A stretch of 64,000 nt of DNA, taken from the NCBI RefSeq assembly GCF_900102785.1, contig NZ_FNGC01000007.1, forward strand, positions 94,008 through 158,007, given 5' to 3'. Source of the DNA: Arthrobacter sp. ok362. Its GTDB lineage: Bacteria > Actinomycetota > Actinomycetes > Actinomycetales > Micrococcaceae. A program made the position numbers and the translations under genes. Below are positions 56,474-64,000 of the stretch, one piece after another. Each line of letters starts with the position of its first letter. The stretch's first letter is position 1. The notes under the pieces were generated by a model that saw only the letters and a list, made by a program, of their open reading frames with translations, was not told the origin of the DNA and ran no database searches.

Positions 56474-56976
56474 GGAGTCACGCCTCCTTCCTGCAGCGCC
56501 AGACGCAGCGCCCTCAGCGCGTAATGCAGCCGCGACTTCACAGTTCCCTCGGCCAGTTGCAGGCTTTGCGCGATTTCGGCCGTTGTCTCCCGGCGGTAGT
56601 ACGAGTGGATGATGACGGCCCGGTGCTCGGCGGACAATCCGGCCAGGGCATCCGATACGAGCCACGCATCCAAGATCCTGTCGACCCGGTCCGCGTCTGG
56701 AATCTCCGGAAGCTGCTCCGTCCGAGTCTCGTGCCGGCGTCGGGCGCTGCGCCGGTCATCGATGACCAGATTGCGGGCTACCGTGTAGAGCCAGGCTCTC
56801 ACCGCCGCCTCCGGGCGCTGCAGAATCGCCGGGTGTTGCCAGGCCCGGATCAGCGTTTCCTGTACGACGTCGTCGGCCAGGGTGCTGTCACCGGTCATTC
56901 TCATGACGAACCGCCACAGTGCCGGGCCGTAGGCCTCCTGCAGCGAACGCAGTAGCTCAGCCTCCTGATCGGACAT
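56470..56976 (-). CDS. ECF RNA polymerase sigma factor
   Basis: Encodes 168 residues. Region 2 spans about 12-80 (LWRFVMRMTGDSTLADDVVQETLIRAW), region 4 about 105-160 (HRAVIIHSYYRRETTAEIAQSLQLAEGTVKSRLHYALRAL). The ribosome binding site AAGGAGGCGG is strong. It is cotranscribed with its anti-sigma factor, and the overlapping stop/start keeps them in balance. Such sigmas answer envelope or oxidative stress; targets are unknown. Confidence 0.93.
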   Translation of the reverse strand: MSDQEAELLRSLQEAYGPALWRFVMRMTGDSTLADDVVQETLIRAWQHPAILQRPEAAVRAWLYTVARNLVIDDRRSARRRHETRTEQLPEIPDADRVDRILDAWLVSDALAGLSAEHRAVIIHSYYRRETTAEIAQSLQLAEGTVKSRLHYALRALRLALQEGGVTP

Positions 56977-57139
56977 TTCCGCCTCCTTGCATGTACTACG
57001 ACGCCGGCTGGCTATCGGTTCACCGCTCTCCCAGGCGGCCGCGCTCGGAAACCGGAGGCCGCGTTGAACTCCGGGGCTGCCGGCACCGTTCTAGGGACAG
57101 CCCGGCTGAACACGGCCGGCCTTCTTCCAGGAGCTCACC

Positions 57140-57658
57140 ATGAAGATTTCCCGCCCGGCGTATGCTGCCGCTGCGCTGGGCACGACGCTGTTGCTCGGAG
57201 CCTGCTTCGCCGGGCACCCGGCAATGCCGGCACCTCCCCCTGCTGCGGTCACTCCGGCGCCCGCGATGGCCAGCCCGTCGCCTTCACCCAAGGACCCCGT
57301 CCGCCCCAACCCCCACCCGCCGTTGGTCCGCGCACCGGCCGTGCCGGCACCGGCGGCACGGCCCGCCGCGGCCCGTATGGCACCGGCGCCGGCCCCGGTG
57401 GTCCGGGCCCCGATGGTCCGGCGGGCCGCCCCCGCCCCGCGACGTGTCGTTCCGCCGGCGGCCACGGCCCCGCGGCCCATGGTTCCGCAGCCGATGGTTC
57501 CGCGGCCCATCATTCCGCGGCGCATGGTTCCGCAGCCGATGGTTCCGCGGCCGATGGTTCCGCGGCCCATCATTCCGCAGCCCGCCCCGGCACCTCGCGG
57601 GAACGATCATGATGCCGATAACAACGGCGGGCCGGACGACGGTGACGGCAACAGGTAG
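57140..57658 (+). CDS. Pro/Met-rich secreted lipoprotein
   Basis: Encodes 172 residues. The signal peptide ends in a strong lipobox (LLLGAC), followed by a Pro/Ala-rich stalk and a repetitive MVP(Q/R)PMVPRPIIP region (about 113-145) that comes from tandem 15-nt repeats (57474-57588). An acidic DHDADNNGG tail ends it. The methionine-rich repeat could bind copper or simply act as a surface spacer; no family is known. It is divergent from the ECF sigma gene and may be under its control. Confidence 0.75.
   Translation: MKISRPAYAAAALGTTLLLGACFAGHPAMPAPPPAAVTPAPAMASPSPSPKDPVRPNPHPPLVRAPAVPAPAARPAAARMAPAPAPVVRAPMVRRAAPAPRRVVPPAATAPRPMVPQPMVPRPIIPRRMVPQPMVPRPMVPRPIIPQPAPAPRGNDHDADNNGGPDDGDGNR
57474..57588. 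repeat. 15-nt-type repeat encoding the MVPxP array
   Basis: Repeated CCG(C/A)(A/G)(G/C)C-type units around ATGGTTCCGC blocks encode the repeated P-M-V-P-(R/Q)-P unit. Copies are imperfect but frame is kept. Confidence 0.7.
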
Positions 57659-58283
57659 GACTACCAGTGCCCATCTACGGCGCCCCCGACGGGCGATGTT
57701 GATAGTCGCGCTGCTAGGGACGACGGCGGTGCTGGCGGCCAGCTGCGGTACCGGGACTGAGATCCAGAAGCCTTCGGCTCCTCCGTCCGGCGCAACACCT
57801 TTCTCCTGGTTCGACGCCGGCCCTGCCCCGGCGGGATGGCAGTCTATGGAACTGCCGGACGCAACAGCGGTATTGTCCGTCCCGCCCGATGCAACTCCCA
57901 CCCAGGGCGACCCCGGCACCGTATCCGCAACCGTTACGGCGCCGAACGGTGACCTCAGGATCTATCTCAACGCCACGCCGCAACAAGGCGAGGAGTCCCA
58001 GTCCAATTGGCCCGAGTTTCGGCTTGCCCACCTCACGGGCGAACACGCCGCATCTGCGACCCGGCTGGCGAACCGAGCCGGAATGCCGTTCCGCGGAGGC
58101 CCCGGCTCATGTGTGGAGGACACGTATGTAACCCGCGTTGGCGGGCACAAATACCGGGAGATCGCCTGCCTCGTTGCAGGAACGCGGCGTGGCAGTGTCC
58201 TGGTAGCGGCCGCACCCGCCGACTCCTGGGGCCGTTACAGCACCGTGCTGGAGCAGGCGGTGGACGCATATGCCGCCGAGTAA
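57642..58283 (+). CDS. secreted lipoprotein, hypothetical
   Basis: Encodes about 213 residues from a GTG at 57642, which gives a basic n-region (RRPRR) before a hydrophobic stretch and a lipobox LAASC; an ATG at 57696 would start inside the hydrophobic part. The mature domain (about 160 residues) has no known family but shows the beta-rich pattern of small envelope lipoproteins (WFDAGPAPAGWQSMELPDATAVLSVP...). The GTG start overlaps the end of the preceding gene by 17 nt, so both are probably one transcript. Confidence 0.7.
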   Translation: MTATGRTTSAHLRRPRRAMLIVALLGTTAVLAASCGTGTEIQKPSAPPSGATPFSWFDAGPAPAGWQSMELPDATAVLSVPPDATPTQGDPGTVSATVTAPNGDLRIYLNATPQQGEESQSNWPEFRLAHLTGEHAASATRLANRAGMPFRGGPGSCVEDTYVTRVGGHKYREIACLVAGTRRGSVLVAAAPADSWGRYSTVLEQAVDAYAAE

Positions 58284-58332
58284 GTGCAGGCCACCCCAAT
58301 CGACGACGTCCGCCAGCCGGAGAGGTTCGGCA

Positions 58333-58386
58333 GGTTGGGTTCAGTCGGTTGGATTCAGTCGGTTGGATTCAGTCGGTTGGATTAGG
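58333..58386. repeat. 14-nt tandem repeat before a small-protein gene
   Basis: Units GGTTGG(G/A)TTCAGTC at 58333-58346, 58347-58360 and 58361-58374, then a partial GGTTGGATTAGG to 58386. The array ends 52 nt before the start of the 88-residue gene at 58438, in its likely promoter or leader. Confidence 0.85.
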
Positions 58387-58437
58387 CACAGCGAAGGCGG
58401 GAGACTGGATCAACTCGATCACGAAAGTAGTCACCAC

Positions 58438-58704
58438 ATGATCAATCTCAAGCAAGACGCCGAGGGTTTCATCCGCATGAACAGGCATTTCCCCGAAAAG
58501 TCGCTCATCAGCATCACGTTCACGGACGGCTCGGAGCAGGTCTACTCCGGGCGCCGGCTCAACGGCATCTACGACGAGGCCCTGACCGAGTACCGGGCCC
58601 AGAACCACCTGGACGCCAAGGGGTTCTCGCGGGCCCCCAAGAAGACGGTCCACCCCGCGAACAAGATCGAGTTCGTTCCGGTGCACGCTGGAATGGACCC
58701 CTAA
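58438..58704 (+). CDS. small hypothetical protein downstream of a tandem repeat
   Basis: Encodes 88 residues from ATG at 58438. Charged and mixed alpha/beta, without membrane segment or signal (KSLISITFTDGSEQVYSGRRLNGIYDEAL...). Good codon use. No family recognised. The upstream 14-nt repeat array could vary its expression by changing promoter or leader length. Confidence 0.65.
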   Translation: MINLKQDAEGFIRMNRHFPEKSLISITFTDGSEQVYSGRRLNGIYDEALTEYRAQNHLDAKGFSRAPKKTVHPANKIEFVPVHAGMDP

Positions 58705-58743
58705 CCGCGCACCGGTATCCAAGACATCCGCCTGAGACGGCCA

Positions 58744-58761
58744 GCCCCGGTCGGCCGGGGC
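58744..58761. terminator. convergent hairpin
   Basis: GCCCCGG, loop TCGG, CCGGGGC: a 7-bp stem between convergent genes (58704 and 58786). It lacks a T run, so termination would be weak or factor-aided. Confidence 0.4.
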
Positions 58762-58785
58762 CGGGCTGCCGCGACACCTGCCGGA

Positions 58786-59121
58786 TCAGCCGACGCCGAG
58801 CGCGCCCGGCCCGTGCGCCGGGCGGCGGAGGGCCTTGGCGCGGATCCGGAGATCGTTGTCGTGCACCCGCCGGTCGACGCCAGGCACCGGTGTGGGGGCG
58901 GTCCTTGTCCGCGGTTCCGGTGGACTTGCGGGCGACTCTTCCGGGCACAGGTCACTGACCAGCCCCATGCCGGCGTACTCGCGCATAGCGGTGATGCCGG
59001 AAACCGCAGCGGGCTTGTCTACAAAGCCCTTTGAGACGGCCAGCACTGTCCCATCCGGGGCCCTGAGCCGGAATCTGATACAAGCATCGGCATCTACGAA
59101 GAGTTCAAATGTGCCGGCCAT
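58786..59121 (-). CDS. YegP/DUF1508-like protein
   Basis: Encodes 111 residues. The short beta-hairpin domain (FELFVDADACIRFRLRAPDGTVLAVS near 5-30, then GITAMRE) fits the DUF1508/YegP family, which is usually doubled; this protein has one copy plus a basic tail. Function unknown. Confidence 0.75.
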   Translation of the reverse strand: MAGTFELFVDADACIRFRLRAPDGTVLAVSKGFVDKPAAVSGITAMREYAGMGLVSDLCPEESPASPPEPRTRTAPTPVPGVDRRVHDNDLRIRAKALRRPAHGPGALGVG

Positions 59122-59958
59122 GACGGTCCTCCCGATTCGCGGGCTCCCCGTCCGGACATCATCGCCACGGAGTGAAGGGGAAAGCTTCGCTGCTGCCCAC
59201 TGGTTTGGTTTGTCCTTGCGGCTGAACAGATGACGTCAGCCCGTCTTATGAGTCTCGCTGCGGCCTTGAAACGCCCACAAGGCCGGGCAGGTAAATCCTA
59301 GGTAAATAGCAGCCAACAGTCCCCCGCACTTACCCGCCGGGGGGTCCGCCCCGGGCAGGAACAATGCCGCCTCCGCGGCGCCTCTATAGGGGCGGCCAAT
59401 GGTCGCGGCAGTAGGCAACGCGGCTGGCGCCCAGGGACGGCGGCGGGATGACCCGGTCCCAAGAGGGGGCGACGGCGTCGCTCCTTTCGCAAGGCTCTGC
59501 CGCCGCTACGCGGCCCGCATCGCCGGGAAACCAGGTCATGACTGAATCGTTGGACAACGTACCCCCCATTGTTCTTGGCCGAAGGCGCACCGGCTCGCAT
59601 CACGGACCGCCATGCGCCTCACCCAGAGTAGCCGGGAGGACTGACCCGAAAACAGGGACTTTGGACCGTATCGGCGAACGCCGCTGCCGCCTAGGCCCAC
59701 CGCCCGCAGGCCACCTCGAAGCAGCCGTCTGGCGCCCAGCAACGCGGAGCGGATCGGCAGAAGTGTTTCATCCATTGGAAATGGATGTCGTCGCTGCGGA
59801 GAACCCGAGGCAGTCTCGGGGACAGCCCGCGGTCCACTGACAGGAAAGAAGGATGCGATGTTGAGGAAATGAGCCTCCTTAACTGACCCCTTGACATGGC
59901 CGAGGGCGAAGTCTACGACTGGCCTTGTCGAGTCCCATCCACCAGCCTAGGAGTAGCC
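59122..59958. other. gene-free region before the monooxygenase-like gene
   Basis: About 840 nt with no supported gene; open frames crossing it have neither family content nor ribosome binding sites. It holds a promoter near its right end (59891-59919) and a box GGGACTTTGGACC (59655-59667) that loosely resembles DosR sites. Decay of older genes is the likeliest origin. Confidence 0.45.
59891..59919 (+). promoter_or_regulatory. promoter of the small monooxygenase-like gene
   Basis: TTGACA (59891-59896), 17 nt spacer, TACGAC (59914-59919), 40 nt before the ATG at 59959. Perfect -35, weak -10. Confidence 0.4.
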
Positions 59959-60255
59959 ATGGAGACCACGCCCTACGGAATCGTGCACTTTTTCCGGGGA
60001 GGCACGAAGGAGCAGTACGAGGCGTCGCTTGCGGCGGTCCATCCAGGCGAGGGCCGCCTGCCGGAGGGTCAGATCTTCCACGCCGGCGGGTCGTCCGAGG
60101 GCGGTTGGACCATCATGGCCGTCCATGACTCGAAGGAGAGCTGGGAGAAATTCCGGGACACGATCCTGATGCCCCGGATGCAACAGGGAATTGAGGGCGG
60201 CTTCACCGCTGCGCCCGAAGAGACGGTCATCGACCTCTACAAGGTCCTGCCCTGA
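59959..60255 (+). CDS. small ABM-like protein
   Basis: Encodes 98 residues from ATG at 59959 with GGAG 6 nt upstream; an in-frame ATG 21 codons earlier has none. The ferredoxin-like alpha/beta pattern (YGIVHFFRGGTKEQYEASL, then GWTIMAVHDSKESWEKFRDTI) resembles antibiotic-biosynthesis-monooxygenase or dimeric alpha-beta barrel proteins. Function unknown. Confidence 0.7.
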   Translation: METTPYGIVHFFRGGTKEQYEASLAAVHPGEGRLPEGQIFHAGGSSEGGWTIMAVHDSKESWEKFRDTILMPRMQQGIEGGFTAAPEETVIDLYKVLP

Positions 60256-60294
60256 AGCCATGTAATTCACACCGATAAATTCACACAGTCATAT

Positions 60295-61353
60295 TCACGC
60301 CGACCCGCTAACACAGCGGGACCCGTACCAATCGAGCACACGCAGCGCCCGGAGGGTGTTCCACCGGCTGGGCCGGCCATCACCGTCATCAACCGTGAAA
60401 TGGACATTCCCGGGATGCGTATTTTCGAGCAGCCAGGTCCCGTCGGGCTGCCGCTTTGTCCGGAGCAGCTCCACGGCTTCGGCGACGCGCGGGTCCGGCG
60501 GATCTCCTGCCGAACTGAAGTACTCCAAGGCACGGAGTACGTCATAGTGCCACCGGGTTGGGAAGGAGAATGTCAGCCAGGCCGGGTCGATGACCTCGCC
60601 GGTGCTCTTACGCCGGAACAGCCCTCGCTCCAGCAGATACTCCTCGCCCCGACGCCGCGCGTGCGCTGACTGCTCCGAACCGCCAGTGGCCCGCTCATGG
60701 GCCAGCAGGCCCTCGAGTACATTGATCGTCGTTGCGGCGGAAGACACCACGGCGCCGGATTCCGCCCAGCAATTCCACCCGCCGTCGTCCAGTTGCTCGC
60801 TGATCAGCCGGGAGACGACGCCGTCCACGTCTTGATCAAAGTAGGCGCCGAGCGCCACCGTCATGCCGTTAATGCACGCCTCCACCTCGCCGTCGAAATA
60901 CCGCTGACCGCCCTCCTCCCAACGGCAGTTGTCCCGGACAAGTGCAACTGTCCGACGCATCGGCTCACTGCGCGGGTCAATCCCGAAGTCACGCAACAGG
61001 AGCAGGCTGTACGTCGTCGCCGTCCACGGCTGGGGCCAGCTGTCCCATCCTTCGTCACGGCCGGAATGATCCGCACCGTCGTTTTCGAAACGGTCGACGT
61101 CGGTACCGGCGGTTTCGGGACCGTCGCTTTCGGAACTGGCGCTTTCGGAAAGGTCGCCGTCAGCGGGGAAGTAGGCGCCGTGCGCCCATTGGCCGTCGTC
61201 ATCCCGCAATGCGAGCAAGCGGGCGCCCCACCCCTCGGTCGCGACCCGCGCGCGCTCTGCGGCAACCGCCTCGGGCGCGGCGCCGGCGAGATCCCGCAGC
61301 ACCTGCCACCGAAGGGAAGGATCCGAATCCAGCAGCCAGTCCAGGACAGTCAT
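60295..61353 (-). CDS. alpha/alpha-toroid (squalene-cyclase-like) protein
   Basis: Encodes 352 residues from ATG at 61353. The repeated helical W-x-x-G and GG-type segments (TTYSLLLLRDFGIDPRSEPM, DGGWNCWAESGAVVSSAATTINVLEGLLA, DGTWLLENTHPG) give the alpha/alpha toroid fold of prenyltransferases and squalene-hopene cyclases. The usual acid motif (DxDDTA) is absent, so cyclase activity is doubtful. An acidic serine-rich insert (about 67-100) carries DNA-level repeats of TTTCG units and is not part of the fold. Confidence 0.75.
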   Translation of the reverse strand: MTVLDWLLDSDPSLRWQVLRDLAGAAPEAVAAERARVATEGWGARLLALRDDDGQWAHGAYFPADGDLSESASSESDGPETAGTDVDRFENDGADHSGRDEGWDSWPQPWTATTYSLLLLRDFGIDPRSEPMRRTVALVRDNCRWEEGGQRYFDGEVEACINGMTVALGAYFDQDVDGVVSRLISEQLDDGGWNCWAESGAVVSSAATTINVLEGLLAHERATGGSEQSAHARRRGEEYLLERGLFRRKSTGEVIDPAWLTFSFPTRWHYDVLRALEYFSSAGDPPDPRVAEAVELLRTKRQPDGTWLLENTHPGNVHFTVDDGDGRPSRWNTLRALRVLDWYGSRCVSGSA

Positions 61354-61457
61354 GCGCCGATGATAGCGCTCCCAGCCTGCGCTGACATTAGGGGTCGCCG
61401 CCGCCGAGCAGGCAGGGGGCTTCGCCCCTGAGCGTCCGCAGCCGGACAGCCGGAGAC

Positions 61458-61910
61458 TCAGGACGGTATCGGGCGGACCACCAGGACAGGGCACGGCGCG
61501 TGGCCGGCCACCTGGGCAGAGACCGATCCGATGTGCAGGCCCGCGAAGCCGCCGTGGCCGCGGGAGCCGACCACCACCAGATCGGCTTCCCGTGCGGCGT
61601 CAAGAATTGCCGACGCCGCCGAGTCGCTGTGGACGGTCCGCGTCACCACGCTCACACCCGCCGCGGCCCGCGCCGCCTCCGCGCCGAGGGCCTCGGCTTG
61701 CTGCTCCGGAGAGGCTTCTGCCACGACTTCCCCTGCGGCGGTTTCCAGCAGCGCGGGGTACCACGACATAGGCGCCTTGCTCCAAACAGTCACTATCCGC
61801 AGCTCGGCATCGCGGTACCGTGCCTCGTCGACGGCCCATTCGAGGGCGCCGCGCGACTGCTCGGAGCCGTCGAACCCGACCACAATCACAAAGGGATCCG
61901 AATTTGTCAT
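61458..61910 (-). CDS. universal stress protein (single domain)
   Basis: Encodes 150 residues with one UspA domain. The N-terminal VIVVGFDGSEQS and the ATP-binding G-2x-G-9x-G-S (VVGSRGHGGFAGLHIGS near 117-133) are complete. Members stabilise cells in stationary phase, hypoxia and oxidative stress. It is the second USP in this window. Confidence 0.92.
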   Translation of the reverse strand: MTNSDPFVIVVGFDGSEQSRGALEWAVDEARYRDAELRIVTVWSKAPMSWYPALLETAAGEVVAEASPEQQAEALGAEAARAAAGVSVVTRTVHSDSAASAILDAAREADLVVVGSRGHGGFAGLHIGSVSAQVAGHAPCPVLVVRPIPS

Positions 61911-62124
61911 GATTCCAGACTTTCACCGCCGCCAAGGGGTGCCTAGAGGCCTCCGGCCCTCCGCGGGCAACCTTGCGTCGCGTCATTGGGAACAGCCTTC
62001 ACGGCCGCATCAAATTTCTGTTCCGCCGTCTTCAATCACTGACGGTTACAACAAGCCCTCACGCAACCCTGACCTCACCCGGTCCGGGTGAACTTCCCGG
62101 CCCCGGACCCTCCCGGCAGTAGGT

Positions 62125-64000
62125 TCAAACGATGCCGCGCTTGGCGGCCGTTTTTAGGGCATCGCGCCGGCTTCCGGCCCCGAGTTTCCGGTAGATAGAC
62201 CGTTCGTGCGTCTTGACCGTGTTGACGGAAATGTACAGCGCATCTGCAATTTCGGCCGCGGTCATGATGGAGCGCATGTAGGCCAGGACTTCGCGTTCGC
62301 GCTCGGTCAGGCTCCAGTAGGACTGTGTCCGAAGCCGGGCGTCACCTTGGCTGTCACGTGCCATCAGGGCTGCGATGAAGGATTCGTGGGCGGTGCCCCA
62401 GACAGCGTGCTGCACGAGCAATTCAGCGAGTTCCTCTCTCCGCTCCGCAAAGGGGCGGAGGACGGATCCTGGCTCGGCCCGGTGGACCGCATGTTCAATC
62501 CGCTCATGCGCCGTGGCAGTATCTCCGGTTCCGTGCGCCACAAGCGCCTCGGTCAAACTCGCGCAGGTGTCGACATACGAGTTGCCACGACGACGAGCCA
62601 GTGACTCCGTGCAGCGTTGGGCGGCGGTGATCTCCCCTCCGCGACGCAGCAGCTCCGCCAGCAACGTATCCACCAGTGCCCCGTGCCCGCCAGCACCCAG
62701 CGGTTGCGCCATCGCCAACGCACCGTCCAAGTCGCCCTGGGCATCAGCGACCTTCGCTACGGCAATCGTGTGCAAGGCGTTCCAAGACCCGCTGAACAGC
62801 CCACGTGTGTGGAAGGACTCCAAAACCGAGCTGGATTCGTCAAGCCGGGCCGGGTCGCCAGTGGCACAAGCAGTCAGGACCCGATAAATGACACTCAGTG
62901 GCCCGGACGGGAGCAGGTCACTGCCCAATCTCTGGGCCTTCGCCAGGTAAGTTTGCGCCGCCGTCAGGTTGTCATTCCAGTAGCACGCAATTCCGCGTGC
63001 CAGCCAGGCCGGAGCCATCCGTTCCTGCGAACTCCAGCCGAGTGTGTCTCCCCGCTCCACCGCCCGCGTGGCATGCTCTGAAGCGCCCAACAGATCACCG
63101 GCTCCGGCAAACGCCAACGCCAGATCCGCTTGAGCGCAGATCTCAATTGCTTCCAACTGCTCCGGGGCGCCGGTCCCGCCGGCCGCCTGGAGCAGGGCAG
63201 CCGCGTGTTCGCCGGTGCGGTGCAACCGAAATTCCGCCTGGGCAAGCAGGAAGAGTCCTGTCGAACAGGCGGCGGAGTGGCGGTCTCCAGAAACGTCCCT
63301 GCTCAGCCGGCCGGTTTCAGCCGGGGCGGCGTGGAGGTCCGTGCGGCCGATGCCCGGCGTCAGTTCGAACTGGGCCCGGCAACCCTCAAGCCTCCGGCGG
63401 CGAAGCGCATCCAGGACAAACGTCCGCGACAGCGCCCGCACGGTGAGCTCGGACGCCGCGGTGCTGTCGCCGGCAAGTTGGCGGCAGACGGATCTGATCA
63501 TCAATATCTCAGGGTCCTCGCTCCACGGCGTGGGCAGGTCCCGGCACAGCCGTTCGAGAGTCTGGGCGTCGTTGCCGAGCACGAAGTCGAGCCAGTGCGC
63601 CCCTAGCGACATCACGGCCTGGCGTGGTGCGCGCCCTTGCAGCGCCTGGGCTGCGCATTCGACGACGTCGGTGTCCTGGTAGTACCGCGCCGCCACGCGG
63701 TGAAGACGCTCTGCAAGGAGGGGGTCGCGCCGCTCCAGGATTCGCCGGCACTGCGCCGCGAAGAGGGAATGCCAGCGGTACATCGATTCACCGCCGCGGT
63801 AATCGTGCTCCTCGATGAAGAGGCCATTGCGCAGGCACTCCTCAAGCAGCACGCCGCCGTGCGGCCGGCCATAGAGTTCGACGGCGAGTCGGCGGCCAAG
63901 CCAGTCGCAGGTTGTTGCCCGCAAAATGAACTCCGCCAGCGACGGTTCGAGCTGGTCAAGGATCTCTTCCGCGACGTAGTCGGCGAGCGGTACGTGCTTA
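62125..64000 (-). CDS. LuxR/MalT-like regulator, 5' part beyond the window
   Basis: At least 625 residues in frame to the window edge; the N-terminus, including the expected ATPase or NACHT domain, is cut off. Visible are a middle TPR-like helical domain with repeated helix pairs (SMYRWHSLFAAQCRRIL; several A-x-x-LG units) and a C-terminal LuxR helix-turn-helix (LTEREREVLAYMRSIMTAAEIAD followed by VNTVKTHERSIYRKLG, residues at the end). Large LuxR (LAL/MalT-like) regulators bind DNA on sensing an inducer. Target unknown. Confidence 0.88.
   Translation of the reverse strand, partial: KHVPLADYVAEEILDQLEPSLAEFILRATTCDWLGRRLAVELYGRPHGGVLLEECLRNGLFIEEHDYRGGESMYRWHSLFAAQCRRILERRDPLLAERLHRVAARYYQDTDVVECAAQALQGRAPRQAVMSLGAHWLDFVLGNDAQTLERLCRDLPTPWSEDPEILMIRSVCRQLAGDSTAASELTVRALSRTFVLDALRRRRLEGCRAQFELTPGIGRTDLHAAPAETGRLSRDVSGDRHSAACSTGLFLLAQAEFRLHRTGEHAAALLQAAGGTGAPEQLEAIEICAQADLALAFAGAGDLLGASEHATRAVERGDTLGWSSQERMAPAWLARGIACYWNDNLTAAQTYLAKAQRLGSDLLPSGPLSVIYRVLTACATGDPARLDESSSVLESFHTRGLFSGSWNALHTIAVAKVADAQGDLDGALAMAQPLGAGGHGALVDTLLAELLRRGGEITAAQRCTESLARRRGNSYVDTCASLTEALVAHGTGDTATAHERIEHAVHRAEPGSVLRPFAERREELAELLVQHAVWGTAHESFIAALMARDSQGDARLRTQSYWSLTEREREVLAYMRSIMTAAEIADALYISVNTVKTHERSIYRKLGAGSRRDALKTAAKRGIV

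Noticed and set aside
59655..59668. Functional DosR binding site
   Set aside because: Only one half-site matches well and no hypoxia-type gene follows within 290 nt; kept as a low-interest note only.

Overview
The window is high-GC DNA with actinobacterial gene content: a four-domain ribosomal protein S1, an Eis-type acetyltransferase, a DNA polymerase I without proofreading residues, GerW/YtfJ in what is probably a non-sporulating host, DUF4193, a zinc anti-sigma factor with its ECF sigma factor, and many GTG/TTG starts. The best fit is a soil member of the Micrococcaceae close to Arthrobacter or Pseudarthrobacter. This assignment is inferred from protein families and was not searched. No rRNA, tRNA, CRISPR array, insertion sequence or prophage was recognised.

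Layout. 1-0.39 kb: a 29-nt tandem repeat built on the palindrome GGACATGTCC, then a strong terminator. 0.39-9 kb: housekeeping and transport genes (rpsA with a readable promoter, eis-like, polA, a divergent hotdog thioesterase, a DHFR-like reductase, a PiT phosphate transporter). 9-15.5 kb: a membrane-anchored unknown, a tandem universal stress protein, an erythromycin-esterase-like hydrolase preceded by a translationally coupled 25-codon ORF, a YdeP-type molybdenum oxidoreductase, and a standalone DUF6457 protein. 15.5-26.2 kb: the main functional block, a form I (true) aerobic CO dehydrogenase locus with a divergent LysR regulator. Its order is coxM-coxS-coxL, XdhC with a fused YHS domain, a MobA/MocA-like nucleotidyltransferase, coxD, coxE, coxG and a second XdhC; nearly every junction overlaps or is only a few bases wide.

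26-32.5 kb: a quinone-reductase-like gene with two near-identical palindromic operators and no nearby repressor gene, a frameshifted YciO/Sua5 gene, a SARP-type regulator, an S1C/HtrA-like protease without a signal peptide, a standalone HtaA domain, an ABC permease without its ATPase, and the 3' remnant of an amylosucrase gene with a stop codon and a frameshift. 32.9-35 kb: a histidine kinase and an OmpR-type regulator arranged tail to tail with overlapping 3' ends. 35-43.7 kb: DUF4193, a CDF metal transporter, a cupredoxin/membrane protein/CDP-alcohol phosphatidyltransferase operon, a Rieske-FAD oxidoreductase overlapping that operon's 3' end in antisense by 110 nt, DUF2252, a carboxymuconolactone-decarboxylase-like protein, TMEM175 and GNAT.

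43.7-64 kb: pirin, a cyclopropane-fatty-acid-synthase-like methyltransferase, GerW with a 15-bp-stem terminator, a secreted polysaccharide deacetylase with two almost identical Ig-like repeats, a 45-codon small protein, a standalone LigD-type polymerase domain, an alpha/beta hydrolase, an MGT glycosyltransferase, HrpB helicase, an ECF sigma/anti-sigma pair divergent from two secreted lipoproteins, a 14-nt tandem repeat before a small protein, a YegP-like protein, an alpha/alpha-toroid (squalene-cyclase-like) protein, a second universal stress protein, and the 3' part of a large LuxR/MalT-like regulator cut by the window end.

How the genes work together. The CO dehydrogenase block would let the cell oxidise trace CO as an energy supplement. 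coxMSL give the enzyme; coxD, coxE, the XdhC proteins and the nucleotidyltransferase are expected to mature the Mo-Cu cofactor; coxG would tether the enzyme to the membrane; and the LysR protein would control it from a palindrome next to the -35 box. Stress proteins, the sigma/anti-sigma pair, the protease and the CFA-type methyltransferase fit a soil organism adapted to starvation and drying.
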